The notes under the pieces: model-generated
What the model was told of the DNA's origin: nothing
Seen by the model: only the letters and a program-made list of their open reading frames with translations
Database searches by the model: none
Part shown: piece by piece, positions 57,338-64,000 of the stretch
How positions within the stretch are numbered: the stretch's first letter is position 1
How the letters are laid out: each line of letters begins with the position of its first letter
From: Mycolicibacterium tusciae JS617
GTDB lineage: Bacteria; Actinomycetota; Actinomycetes; Mycobacteriales; Mycobacteriaceae
Length of the DNA: 64,000 nucleotides
NCBI RefSeq assembly: GCF_000243415.2
Contig: NZ_AGJJ02000001.1
Span: forward strand, 1 to 64,000
Direction: 5' to 3'
Position numbers and translations under genes: made by a program

Positions 57338-57625
57338 CTAGAAGTTCAATGCACGCTCGTCGGCAGCCACCGCGTCAAGCGTCGGACACGTCCCAACAAT
57401 GCCAAGATTGGCCAAATACCGGTCATGAGCGACGGCGGCGACCTTGCGGACACGATTGTTCAACGTCACCGAATCCCAGTTCCGAGCGTCGGGCTTCAAC
57501 ACCACCCCACACACAAAACCCAGGCCATTGACCTGCACAAACACCGTGCGCTTCGCGGAGATAGCCGTCGCCGCAACCTGCTCGCCAAGATCACCGGCCG
57601 TCTCAGCAGCCTCCTGCTCCGTCAC
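57338..57625 (-). CDS. Small ESX-locus protein (95 aa), unknown function
   Basis: A short soluble protein (RTVFVQVNGLGFVCGVVLKP, NNRVRKVAAVAHDRYLANL). The strand-strand-helix layout resembles small DUF2694/DUF2710-type proteins encoded in ESX-1-related loci, but I cannot confirm the family. GTG 57625 has AGGGGA just upstream and is preferred to GTG 57643. It is the first gene after the regulatory motif at 57691-57709 and heads the unit that runs through eccB and eccC. Confidence 0.65.
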   Translation of the reverse strand: MTEQEAAETAGDLGEQVAATAISAKRTVFVQVNGLGFVCGVVLKPDARNWDSVTLNNRVRKVAAVAHDRYLANLGIVGTCPTLDAVAADERALNF

Positions 57626-57690
57626 GGTTCCCCTTCCGGCCACACACCCACGTCACCTGACCCGCATACTGCTGGACATATTACACATAT

Positions 57691-57709
57691 TCATGCAACG
57701 GGTGAACAC
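57691..57709 (-). promoter_or_regulatory. Putative conjugation-regulon promoter motif (copy 5)
   Basis: On the minus strand this reads GTGTTCACCCGTTGCATGA followed by ATATGTGTAATATGTC, which contains a -10-like TAATAT. It precedes the unit 57625 to 47918 (accessory proteins, eccB, eccCa, eccCb). Confidence 0.55.
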
Positions 57710-57740
57710 ATCAGGCACAATTCTGTTGGGGGATGGTCGG

Positions 57741-60146
57741 TCAGCTGGGCGTCCCCGCGGTCTTCGGCCGCGGCGCCAGCACCGCATCGACGACATGGCC
57801 AAACCCGCCGATCTTGGCGCAGTAGACCAGATCAGGCAGAGACGGCGGCTGAACACGCCAACACCTCAGCAGCTCGATCACCAGGCCCGCCCTGTAGAAG
57901 TGCACATACACCTGCTGCGAAGCCCGCGACACCTCGGAATCGTCAGCGTCGAGCACCGCTCCGGCCATGCTCGGATGCAGCACCGCAGAATTATGCCGCT
58001 CAATCACGTTGCGGTAGTGAGCGTCCCAGTCCACGGCGGTACGGCTGCGCAACGGCTCCAACACATGATCCACGTCGTATTGCTCGATCAGCCGTGACTC
58101 CTGGCCGTCCATCCCGGCCAACGGACTCGGCGTCTGCGCAGCCGCGGCCAGCACCGCCTCAGTGATCGCCCCAGCGGCCTGCAGCCCCAGACCCTGTTGC
58201 AAGATGGTCTGCACCTTCGCCCAAGCCGGACGATCCACCGTCATCAACCGGTGAACGTATCCCCCGCCCACACTCGGAGCCTCACCAGGACTGTGCAGGA
58301 TCTCGACCGCGCGGATCGACTCGAAATCAGGCCACCCCACCGGCCGAGCAACACCCAACTCCGTGGTCACCAACGCCGACCGTCGAGCCCCCGCAACATG
58401 CTCAGACAACTCTTCGGCATGAGCCGCGAGCAACGACGTCGGCTGCTCAACGCCCATGAACCGAGTGGCCCAATTCAAAGGGAGCAGCTCATCGAACACC
58501 GCCAGGTGCGCCGAGTTCGGAATAAAGACCCCAGGAGGCACATAGGCGCCCCCGCCTACGCTGGACGCAATCGACACCGACGGACCCGAAGGCAACTGCA
58601 CCACCGACACCGCCCACTGCACGAACCCGCCATTGAGCAGGTCCTCCCGGACCTCTGTCCCGCGAACCAATCCATCCAGAACCCGCCGCGCCAACAGTAG
58701 ATCCGCGCTCGGCTCCGAATCCGTCAGTGCCGCACCAGTACCGGCACCCCCGCTGCCAGCCACCAGCGGAGCCCCCGCACCGCCGCCCTGCTGCGGCGCC
58801 GCGCCGACAGGAGCCGCAGGCTGAGCCGACGCCGGCATCGTTCCCGCACCAGGCGGCGGCAAAGGACCACCACCACCACCAGGCGGCACATACGGCGCCA
58901 AACCACCACCACCACTTCCGACCGGCGGCACCATACCCCCGCCACCACCGCCAACAGGAGCCGGAGCACTCGGTGCAGCCGCCGCAGCCGCCCCCTGAGC
59001 GGGAACCACCGGCGCCTGCTGCCCAGGAGCAGCGACCGAAGTCACCGAAGGATGCTGCGCCGCAAACTTTTCCAACGCCGGCGACGGCGTCGCGGGCACC
59101 GCACCCGAAGCCCCCATCCCCGACGCCAAACCCGACTGGAAATTACTCGCCGCACTCGACAACGGATTACTCGACAACGGGCTACTGCTCAACGCATCCG
59201 ACATCGACGAGGCAGGAGCCGTCGCCGCCTCCTTCAACGGACTCCCACTCAACGGACTCCCACTCAACGAACTCAAACCCGACGGCATCTGCGGCGGACG
59301 CAAACCGCCCATACCGCTACCCGCATTGCCTACTGCTGAACCTGTTGTAGGCATCCCCGTAGTCGGAAGACCGACGCCAGACGGAGTGGACACGGGCGTC
59401 GGCAGTTCTGTCAATGGATTCTCGGGACTCCGAACCACATCGGCACCGTTGGCAGGCATGTCGGTCGGTACCTCGCTGGCGAGGTCCTCTGCCCCAGTCC
59501 CCGGAATTCGTTCTTCGTCGGGCGTCGCCGCATCTGCGGCCGTTTTCTCTACGGTGTCGTCCGGTTCCTCAGAAGGAACCCTTGGCTTGTCGCCCGTTTC
59601 ATTGCTTGCTGGCGTCACCCCGTTGTCGGTATTCGCGTCCTCTCCTGGGGTGGGGAGAGGAGGTGGCGCAGCCGCGATTTCCCCCAGCGCGTTACTCACA
59701 GCCGTGGCTGCCTCACCCTTATACGTCGCGGCCGAGAAGGACACCTTCGCCGCTTGCGCATTCTCCCATTCCCGTTGCGCTGCATCGCCTATCGCCGTGA
59801 GCGTCATCTTCAAACCGACGACTGTACTTTTATACGATTCGGCAGTCGTGGCCTTAGAGACGAGGTGTTCCGCGGAGTCCCAGGCCTGGTTCCGCATCTC
59901 CGTCAAGCGTGAGACACGCGCATTACCAGCCTGCCCCTGAAGAACGTTCAGGCTATTCGCAGCCTCCTGGTGGATGTTGTCACCGTGAGTTGAGAACGCG
60001 GCCCCCGCAGATCGCTGAGAATCTGCGACTGACTGTATTGCGGTCTCACTGATAGACGGCCAGTACTCGCCAATCGCCATAGCCGCACCGACACCTGGGG
60101 GACGTGGAATATCCCCCGAGCTACCTACCGATCCTGCAGACGGCAT
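57741..60146 (-). CDS. Large ESX-associated protein, DUF5631/DUF5632-like
   Basis: An 801-aa protein in three parts. The N-terminal 150 residues are helical (ESX substrate-like: SEHL... motif-free, with TAIQSVADSQRSAGAAFSTH and AAQREWENAQAAKVSF). The middle, about 170-480, is Pro/Gly/Ser/Ala-rich low complexity with LSGSPLSGSPL repeats. The C-terminal 320 residues form a folded domain (LLLARRVLDGLVRGTEVRED; VGGGAYVPPGVFIPNSAHLA; RLIEQYDVDHVLEPL) like the DUF5632/DUF5631 pair of chromosomal ESX-linked proteins. ATG 60146 has GAGAGGG upstream. The biochemical role is unknown in all relatives I know of. Confidence 0.7.
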   Translation of the reverse strand: MPSAGSVGSSGDIPRPPGVGAAMAIGEYWPSISETAIQSVADSQRSAGAAFSTHGDNIHQEAANSLNVLQGQAGNARVSRLTEMRNQAWDSAEHLVSKATTAESYKSTVVGLKMTLTAIGDAAQREWENAQAAKVSFSAATYKGEAATAVSNALGEIAAAPPPLPTPGEDANTDNGVTPASNETGDKPRVPSEEPDDTVEKTAADAATPDEERIPGTGAEDLASEVPTDMPANGADVVRSPENPLTELPTPVSTPSGVGLPTTGMPTTGSAVGNAGSGMGGLRPPQMPSGLSSLSGSPLSGSPLKEAATAPASSMSDALSSSPLSSNPLSSAASNFQSGLASGMGASGAVPATPSPALEKFAAQHPSVTSVAAPGQQAPVVPAQGAAAAAAPSAPAPVGGGGGGMVPPVGSGGGGLAPYVPPGGGGGPLPPPGAGTMPASAQPAAPVGAAPQQGGGAGAPLVAGSGGAGTGAALTDSEPSADLLLARRVLDGLVRGTEVREDLLNGGFVQWAVSVVQLPSGPSVSIASSVGGGAYVPPGVFIPNSAHLAVFDELLPLNWATRFMGVEQPTSLLAAHAEELSEHVAGARRSALVTTELGVARPVGWPDFESIRAVEILHSPGEAPSVGGGYVHRLMTVDRPAWAKVQTILQQGLGLQAAGAITEAVLAAAAQTPSPLAGMDGQESRLIEQYDVDHVLEPLRSRTAVDWDAHYRNVIERHNSAVLHPSMAGAVLDADDSEVSRASQQVYVHFYRAGLVIELLRCWRVQPPSLPDLVYCAKIGGFGHVVDAVLAPRPKTAGTPS

Positions 60147-60167
60147 GTGGACCCTCTCGTAACCCAC

Positions 60168-60866
60168 CTACTCCTGGTCAAGGCCGCAGGCTGTCCAGGC
60201 GCGATTGTAGGCTTGACCAGCACCTTCAGCGGTGTACCGCGGCGGCATCTCCGCCAGTCCCCGAGATCTCACTTTGCCGTAGCCCGCCATTGCGGAGTAG
60301 AAAGTGTCGACCACTTCCTGGACTGCCTGCCGAACAGGCTCGCTTGCGTTAGGATTTTCGGCTAGCGCAATCTCAAGTGCGGCAGCCGCGGGCATGAGGT
60401 CCATCCCCTTGGTGTCAGGGTTCGGAATGGTCGCATTGACGATCGCGTACTTCGTGCACAACACCACATCTTGACCATGGTCATCGCCAGATGAGGGCGG
60501 AACCTGCTGCGTCACAACGGTGTTCGTCCCGGCCGCTTTCGTAGCGGCGATGGTGCCCACAGCAGCCCCTAAGCCTGCTGCAATCAGGGCAGTTGCTGCG
60601 ATAGCGCCAATGAGACCTTTGCGGAGTGCGTGTCGAGCGCCGGGTGCAGGGGCGCCAACGTATCCGGGATCAGGTGCAGGCTGGTAGGCGGTAGCTCGAG
60701 GCGCTGGTTGGTAACCATTGCCGCCAGCAGCAGCTCCCTGCGGAGCAACCGGATGATAGCCCCATCCTTCGGGGGCGGGTTGATACCCTGCCCCTTCGGG
60801 AGGTGGCTGATAGCCGGCGTCGTGTGGGCGTCCTGTGCCAGGCCCGGTTGTGATGGGGTGGCTCAT
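60168..60866 (-). CDS. Membrane-anchored protein with YQPAP repeats
   Basis: A 232-aa protein. Residues 1 to about 75 are proline/tyrosine-rich with repeats of GYQPAPE/AYQPAPD type. One membrane helix follows at about 83-108 (LIGAIAATALIAAGLGAAVG). The outer domain (about 125-232) is helical with two cysteines (VLCTKYA and WTACGL) that probably form a disulfide. Similar anchored proteins occur in ESX-1-type loci. GGGAGA lies 6-8 bases upstream of ATG 60866. It starts a compact minus-strand pair with the next gene. Confidence 0.7.
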   Translation of the reverse strand: MSHPITTGPGTGRPHDAGYQPPPEGAGYQPAPEGWGYHPVAPQGAAAGGNGYQPAPRATAYQPAPDPGYVGAPAPGARHALRKGLIGAIAATALIAAGLGAAVGTIAATKAAGTNTVVTQQVPPSSGDDHGQDVVLCTKYAIVNATIPNPDTKGMDLMPAAAALEIALAENPNASEPVRQAVQEVVDTFYSAMAGYGKVRSRGLAEMPPRYTAEGAGQAYNRAWTACGLDQE

Positions 60867-60940
60867 GTTGTCTCCCTGCGTATCGTCTGGATGCCTAGAG
60901 TCTACCGCTCGTCACCGCCGCCGTGGCATGTAAAAGCTGG

Positions 60941-61309
60941 TCAGACGGTATAGAACGGGGATCCAGGGATGGCCGCTTTGATGGTGGCGGCGGACTTCTG
61001 GTCTTCGGCCTCCAACGTGCTGACACACGTTGCGCCCGTTGCTGTTATCTCCTCGCTGATGGCCGCGTCCATGGATTGGAGTGCTGCCAGCTCGGTCGGC
61101 CACGTGCTCATAGCTGCAGTGATCGCTGCGCTCACAGGATCGGGAGCGGACCCGGCAGCGGTGTCTGCTGCAGTTTCGCTGGCGTCTCCAGCAGTGACCG
61201 CACTCAACGATGCCGTAGATGCTGCGGTATTGGCGTCAGACTTCCGCAACGCGAAGGATTCGAGCTGGATGTTGTCGGCTGACTGTCCCGATGGTGTGAC
61301 TGCGGGCAT
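60941..61309 (-). CDS. Small helical EspC/Esx-like protein (122 aa)
   Basis: A 122-aa Ala/Ser/Thr-rich helical protein with a single Trp in AAMSTWPTELAALQSMDAAI, which could mark a WXG-like hairpin turn. Size and composition resemble EspC/Esx-like substrates, but no clear export signal was found. ATG 61309 lies 2 bases after the stop of the EspL-like gene, with GGAGG upstream, so the two are co-translated. Confidence 0.6.
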   Translation of the reverse strand: MPAVTPSGQSADNIQLESFALRKSDANTAASTASLSAVTAGDASETAADTAAGSAPDPVSAAITAAMSTWPTELAALQSMDAAISEEITATGATCVSTLEAEDQKSAATIKAAIPGSPFYTV

Positions 61310-61311
61310 TT

Positions 61312-61710
61312 CTATTGCCTCCGTAGGGTGTTCGGGCTGTGCACTGCTTGAGCTAGCTGGTTAGCCACCGGATGCTGGAGCAGTTCGGGTGAAGCGATCT
61401 TGGCGCACTCGTCGAACAGCTTTTGTGAGATGGCATCAAGGCCCTCGGCGGCGCTGCGGGCGTTCTGCGCCAATGCGTCGCTGATGCGGTCGTTGAGTTC
61501 GCCGATCGTCAACTCCTGCTGCAGGCCCTCGCGAACGTCGAGGTCAAGCAGCCGTCCCCGCGAGTCGTGGACGACGATAATGTCCTCGTCGTCGCTGGTG
61601 CTCGACAGGAATGCGTCGGTCTCCTCATCCCAGGCGTAGATCGCATCCAGCATCGTGTTCAGCGGTGCCAACGCCGCCTCGGCGGCCGGGTTAATCGGTG
61701 TTGTCGCCAT
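61312..61710 (-). CDS. EspL/YbaB-like protein
   Basis: A 132-aa protein in the YbaB/EbfC fold group: DIIVVHDSRGRLLDLDVREG forms the central strands and LNDRISDALAQNARSAAEGL the following helix. ESX-1 loci encode such a protein as EspL, which stabilises partner Esp substrates. ATG 61710 overlaps the stop of a tiny upstream frame by one base. It is the last intact gene of the accessory set before the insertion element. Confidence 0.75.
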   Translation of the reverse strand: MATTPINPAAEAALAPLNTMLDAIYAWDEETDAFLSSTSDDEDIIVVHDSRGRLLDLDVREGLQQELTIGELNDRISDALAQNARSAAEGLDAISQKLFDECAKIASPELLQHPVANQLAQAVHSPNTLRRQ

Positions 61711-61817
61711 CAGTTGGCTCCGAGGGGAACGGTGGCGTTAGTCGTTGGGGGAATCGGAGCACGTGACCAGCGCGAGTTGGTGGGCTTTGTCGGTCTCGTT
61801 GCATATGGTGCGGTCAT
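61710..61817 (-). CDS. Tiny ORF (35 aa) next to the insertion element
   Basis: A 35-codon frame from ATG 61817 (GAGGGG five bases upstream), reading MTAPYATRPTKPTNSRWSRA and on to PTTNATVPLGAN. Its stop overlaps the EspL-like start (TGATG), so it could be a leader that couples translation, or the remnant of a gene cut by the insertion. No family can be named from so short a peptide. Confidence 0.4.
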   Translation of the reverse strand: MTAPYATRPTKPTNSRWSRAPIPPTTNATVPLGAN

Positions 61818-61829
61818 GGTGACCCCTCG

Positions 61830-63048
61830 CTTTCCTCGGTGCGGTGTGTTGTGAGGCGGGCGTATGTGTTCCGGCTGCGGCCGACCTCCCGTCAACATGT
61901 GGCATTGACGGCGTGTCTGGATGGGCATCGGGAGTTGTACAACGCTGCCCTGCAGGAGCGTCGGGATGCTTGGTCGCACAGCAAGACCCGGATCAACTAC
62001 GGGGATCAGTCGGCGCAGCTGACTGAGATCCGCAGTGCTCGCCCGGATCAGGCGGTGTGGTCGTTCTCCAGCCAGCAGGCCACGTTGCGGCGGCTGAACA
62101 CTGCGTTCTCCGGGTTCTTCCGACGGGTCAAGGCCGGGCAGACGCCCGGCTACCCCCGCTTCAAAGGGTCGGCGCGGTTCGATTCGGTGGAGTGGCCCAA
62201 GGACGGCGACGGGGCGCGCTGGCACCCCGAGCAGAACCGGGTGTATCTGCAGGGCGTCGGCACGGTGAAAGTCAGTGTGCACCGCCGCGTCGAGGGCCGC
62301 GTCAAGACGATCCAGATCAAACGCCAGGGACGGCGCTGGATGCTCGTGCTCTCCTGTGATGACGTGCCTGCGAATCCGCTGCCGGCCACCGGCTCCCAAG
62401 CCGGTGTCGATGTCGGCATTGTGACGTATGCGACGGTGTCCGACGGGACCAGCGTGCCCAATCCTCGGTGGGCGCACGCGGCGGCCGACCGGTTGGAGAC
62501 CGCCCAGCAGCGCCTGGCGAGGGCCAAGCGCGGATCGAACAACCGGCGCCGTAAACGGGAAACTGTTGGGGCGCGGCACCGCAAGATCAGCAACCGGCGC
62601 AAAGACTTTCACCACAAACAAGCGCGTGCACTGGTGGCACGCTATGACCTGCTCGTGGTGGAGGACCTCAAGATCACCAACATGTTGCGCCGGCCGAAGC
62701 CGAAACCTGACCCGGACAATCCGGGGCAGTTTCTGCCGAATGGTGCCCGGGCGAAGACCGGGCTCAACCGATCGATCAGTGACGCTGGCTGGGGCCAGTT
62801 CGTCTCGATACTGCGCGCCAAAGCGGAAGACGCTGGACGCACATGGATTGAGGTCGACCCCCGGCACACCTCCGACCGCTGCGAGGCCTGTGGGCATGCA
62901 GCGCGCGAGAACCGCGTCACCCAAGCCGTGTTCGTCTGCCAACGCTGCGGTCACACCGCGCCGGCCGACCAACACGCCGCACGTAACATCCTGCGGGCTG
63001 GACTGGCCCATCACGCGCACGCCGCGTGAAAAGAAGCTGGCGGCTTCA
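61830..63048 (+). mobile_element. TnpB-only insertion element (IS200/IS605/IS607 type)
   Basis: A single tnpB gene on the + strand inserted among minus-strand ESX accessory genes. No tnpA is present on either side. Ends cannot be fixed by eye: the left end lies between 61817 and 61851, the right end just after the stop at 63029. A small hairpin (GAAGC, 5-base loop, GCTTC) at 63033-63047 is a candidate right-end/guide-RNA structure. Terminal inverted repeats are not expected in this group. Confidence 0.7.
61839..63029 (+). CDS. tnpB: TnpB RNA-guided nuclease (OrfB)
   Basis: A 396-aa complete TnpB. The N-terminal wedge region begins YVFRLRPTSRQHVALTACL. The RuvC residues are visible as Asp in GVDVGIVTYA (about 189), Glu in VVEDLKITNM (about 272) and Asp in APADQHAARNIL (about 378). 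The zinc ribbon CEACGH...CQRCGH lies between the last two. TnpB proteins cut DNA guided by an RNA from the element's right end and promote element retention. Start GTG 61839; GTG 61851 is equally possible. Codon use and GC are similar to the plasmid. Without TnpA it relies on a helper for movement. Confidence 0.92.
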   Translation: MRCVVRRAYVFRLRPTSRQHVALTACLDGHRELYNAALQERRDAWSHSKTRINYGDQSAQLTEIRSARPDQAVWSFSSQQATLRRLNTAFSGFFRRVKAGQTPGYPRFKGSARFDSVEWPKDGDGARWHPEQNRVYLQGVGTVKVSVHRRVEGRVKTIQIKRQGRRWMLVLSCDDVPANPLPATGSQAGVDVGIVTYATVSDGTSVPNPRWAHAAADRLETAQQRLARAKRGSNNRRRKRETVGARHRKISNRRKDFHHKQARALVARYDLLVVEDLKITNMLRRPKPKPDPDNPGQFLPNGARAKTGLNRSISDAGWGQFVSILRAKAEDAGRTWIEVDPRHTSDRCEACGHAARENRVTQAVFVCQRCGHTAPADQHAARNILRAGLAHHAHAA

Positions 63049-64000
63049 TCCGTCAGAGAAGTCACCGGTCTCCTCCTGAGTCGTGGACGACTTACGCCGG
63101 CCAGGACGCTTCCTCACTTGTTCCAACTCCCCGAACACCGGCTCGGTGTTGGCGTGGTCGCGATGCACGACCCGCTTATCGGGGTGTAGGTCTTGGTCCC
63201 TCTCCGGGGTGTTGTTGCCCCCCATGCCGCCCATCATCGGCGGATACATGCCACCCATCATCGGCCTACCGGTCGCGGCGCCTGCGGGGGTCGACGCCGC
63301 CGGCGCAGTACCGGCCGCTGGAGCGATCGCAGCACCGGGTGCGGCCGCCGACACCGAACTCGACGGGCCACCAGCAGGTAAACCGCCACCGCCCCCGCTG
63401 CCGCCGCCGCCGCCACTGCTGGCCGGGGTGGTGCCCAGCTCGCTTGGGCTCACGTCGTCGAAGCCCGTGTCCTCCGGGGACGGCAAGCCCTCACCGCCGG
63501 TGCTGGGCAGGCCACCCAGACTGGGCATCCCCGACAGCGCCGACAGCGGAGAAGCTCCCCCACCGGGCATCATCGGCGAACCGCCGCCCGCCGATTGGCT
63601 CACCGCACCCAGAATCGAGCCCAGGACAGTGCCCGCAGTGTTGGCGGTCGCATCGGTAGCCGGAGTCAGCGCAGAATCAGCGGCCGTCGGCTCACTGGGA
63701 AGATCCCCATGCTCGGCGGCCGCGATGTCGCCCGTCTGCTGTGCTGTCGGATCGGGCGCGTGGTTGGTTTGCGCATCACCCTCGGTGCCCGGATTGCCAG
63801 CCCCGGGTCCGTCCTCGACCTCCTCGGTGGTGGGCTCGGGCTTGTCCTTCTTTTTGTCAGCCTCGGTGGTCGACTCGTTGTGCTCAGGATTGGCGGTGCC
63901 GGGTGTGCCCCCCACGATCGGCGGGGGCACCGACGGTGGCGGCGGCACGGTCACCGTGTCGGTGTTGGCGGCCGCCGCATAGGTGGTCTGTGCCGTCACG
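63046..64000 (-). CDS. ESX-associated Esp-like protein, partial at the window edge
   Basis: At least 317 aa; the frame is open to the window end, so the true start probably lies beyond 64000. A GTG at 63999 is the only start inside the window. The visible part is disordered and Pro/Glu/Gly/Ala-rich, with poly-Gly, GGMYPPMMGGMGG and MMPGGG tracts. The C-terminal motif VVHRDHANTEPVFGELEQVR, followed by a basic KRPGRRK tail, resembles ends of mycobacterial ESX-linked proteins. It lies upstream of the accessory genes on the same strand, separated from them by the TnpB element, whose right end abuts its stop codon. Confidence 0.65.
   Translation of the reverse strand, partial: VTAQTTYAAAANTDTVTVPPPPSVPPPIVGGTPGTANPEHNESTTEADKKKDKPEPTTEEVEDGPGAGNPGTEGDAQTNHAPDPTAQQTGDIAAAEHGDLPSEPTAADSALTPATDATANTAGTVLGSILGAVSQSAGGGSPMMPGGGASPLSALSGMPSLGGLPSTGGEGLPSPEDTGFDDVSPSELGTTPASSGGGGGSGGGGGLPAGGPSSSVSAAAPGAAIAPAAGTAPAASTPAGAATGRPMMGGMYPPMMGGMGGNNTPERDQDLHPDKRVVHRDHANTEPVFGELEQVRKRPGRRKSSTTQEETGDFSDG

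Noticed and set aside
61710..63065. 451-codon minus-strand open frame opposite tnpB
   Set aside because: It is antisense to a complete TnpB with all catalytic motifs. Only its last 35 codons, outside tnpB, have a ribosome site.
1..64000. CRISPR array, tRNA, rRNA, replication initiator or ParA/ParB partition genes
   Set aside because: None seen. The EspI-like P-loop ATPase at 42888-44318 is ParA-related but has the ESX-linked proline-rich architecture and location.

Overview
The window is GC-rich and actinobacterial. It carries a near-complete mycobacterial ESX (type VII secretion) locus next to a type IV-like conjugation set (MobF relaxase, VirB4, TcpC, VirB6-like protein, T4 coupling protein, DUF1173). 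This is the layout of the ESX-P conjugative plasmids of slow- and fast-growing mycobacteria (the pRAW type). No rRNA, tRNA, replication initiator or partition gene was seen, so this is part of a larger plasmid. The plasmid assignment rests on family recognition, not on a search.

Layout. (1) 1-10 kb, mostly + strand: a cargo block with an Xre regulator, two divergent PP-loop (PAPS-reductase-like) genes around a 62-bp perfect palindrome, small zinc-ribbon and unknown proteins, a NrdH-like redoxin and an orphan C5 DNA methyltransferase. Three related inverted-repeat operators lie upstream of three of these units. (2) 10-17.4 kb: an HNH-like protein and a coiled-coil protein, divergent from a 1,960-aa TrwC/TraI-type relaxase-helicase. 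The 240-bp gap between them is a candidate oriT. (3) 17.4-25.1 kb, - strand: a type II restriction-modification pair, an unknown gene, a five-gene overlapping operon (winged helix, catalytically degenerate D12 methylase, HTH, ASCH-domain and unknown proteins), and DUF1173. (4) 25.2-36.4 kb: the VirB6-like, VirB4, small membrane, TcpC and accessory membrane proteins, a decayed DUF4326 gene, the T4 coupling protein, and a short protein that copies part of that coupling protein. (5) 36.4-64 kb, - strand: the ESX system, read right to left as accessory secreted or chaperone-like proteins, EccB, a split EccC, PE, PPE, two WXG100-like proteins, EspG, EspI-like, EccD, MycP, EccE and EccA. A TnpB-only insertion element interrupts the accessory part at about 61.8-63.0 kb.

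How it fits together. The relaxase would nick oriT and unwind the plasmid, and the coupling protein would hand the DNA to a VirB4/TcpC/VirB6-like channel. The ESX machine, with its own PE/PPE/Esx substrates and EspG chaperone, is known from pRAW-type plasmids to be needed for conjugation. Peptidoglycan-active proteins next to eccB may open the wall. A recurring motif (minus strand GTGTTYACGYAYTG) lies upstream of five minus-strand units spanning both secretion systems, suggesting one regulator co-ordinates them.

Most notable items: the shared promoter motif, the palindrome family in the cargo block, the degenerate methylase operon, the partial coupling-protein paralogue, and the tandem secreted proteins that share an almost identical 5' half at DNA level but carry different cell-wall enzyme domains.
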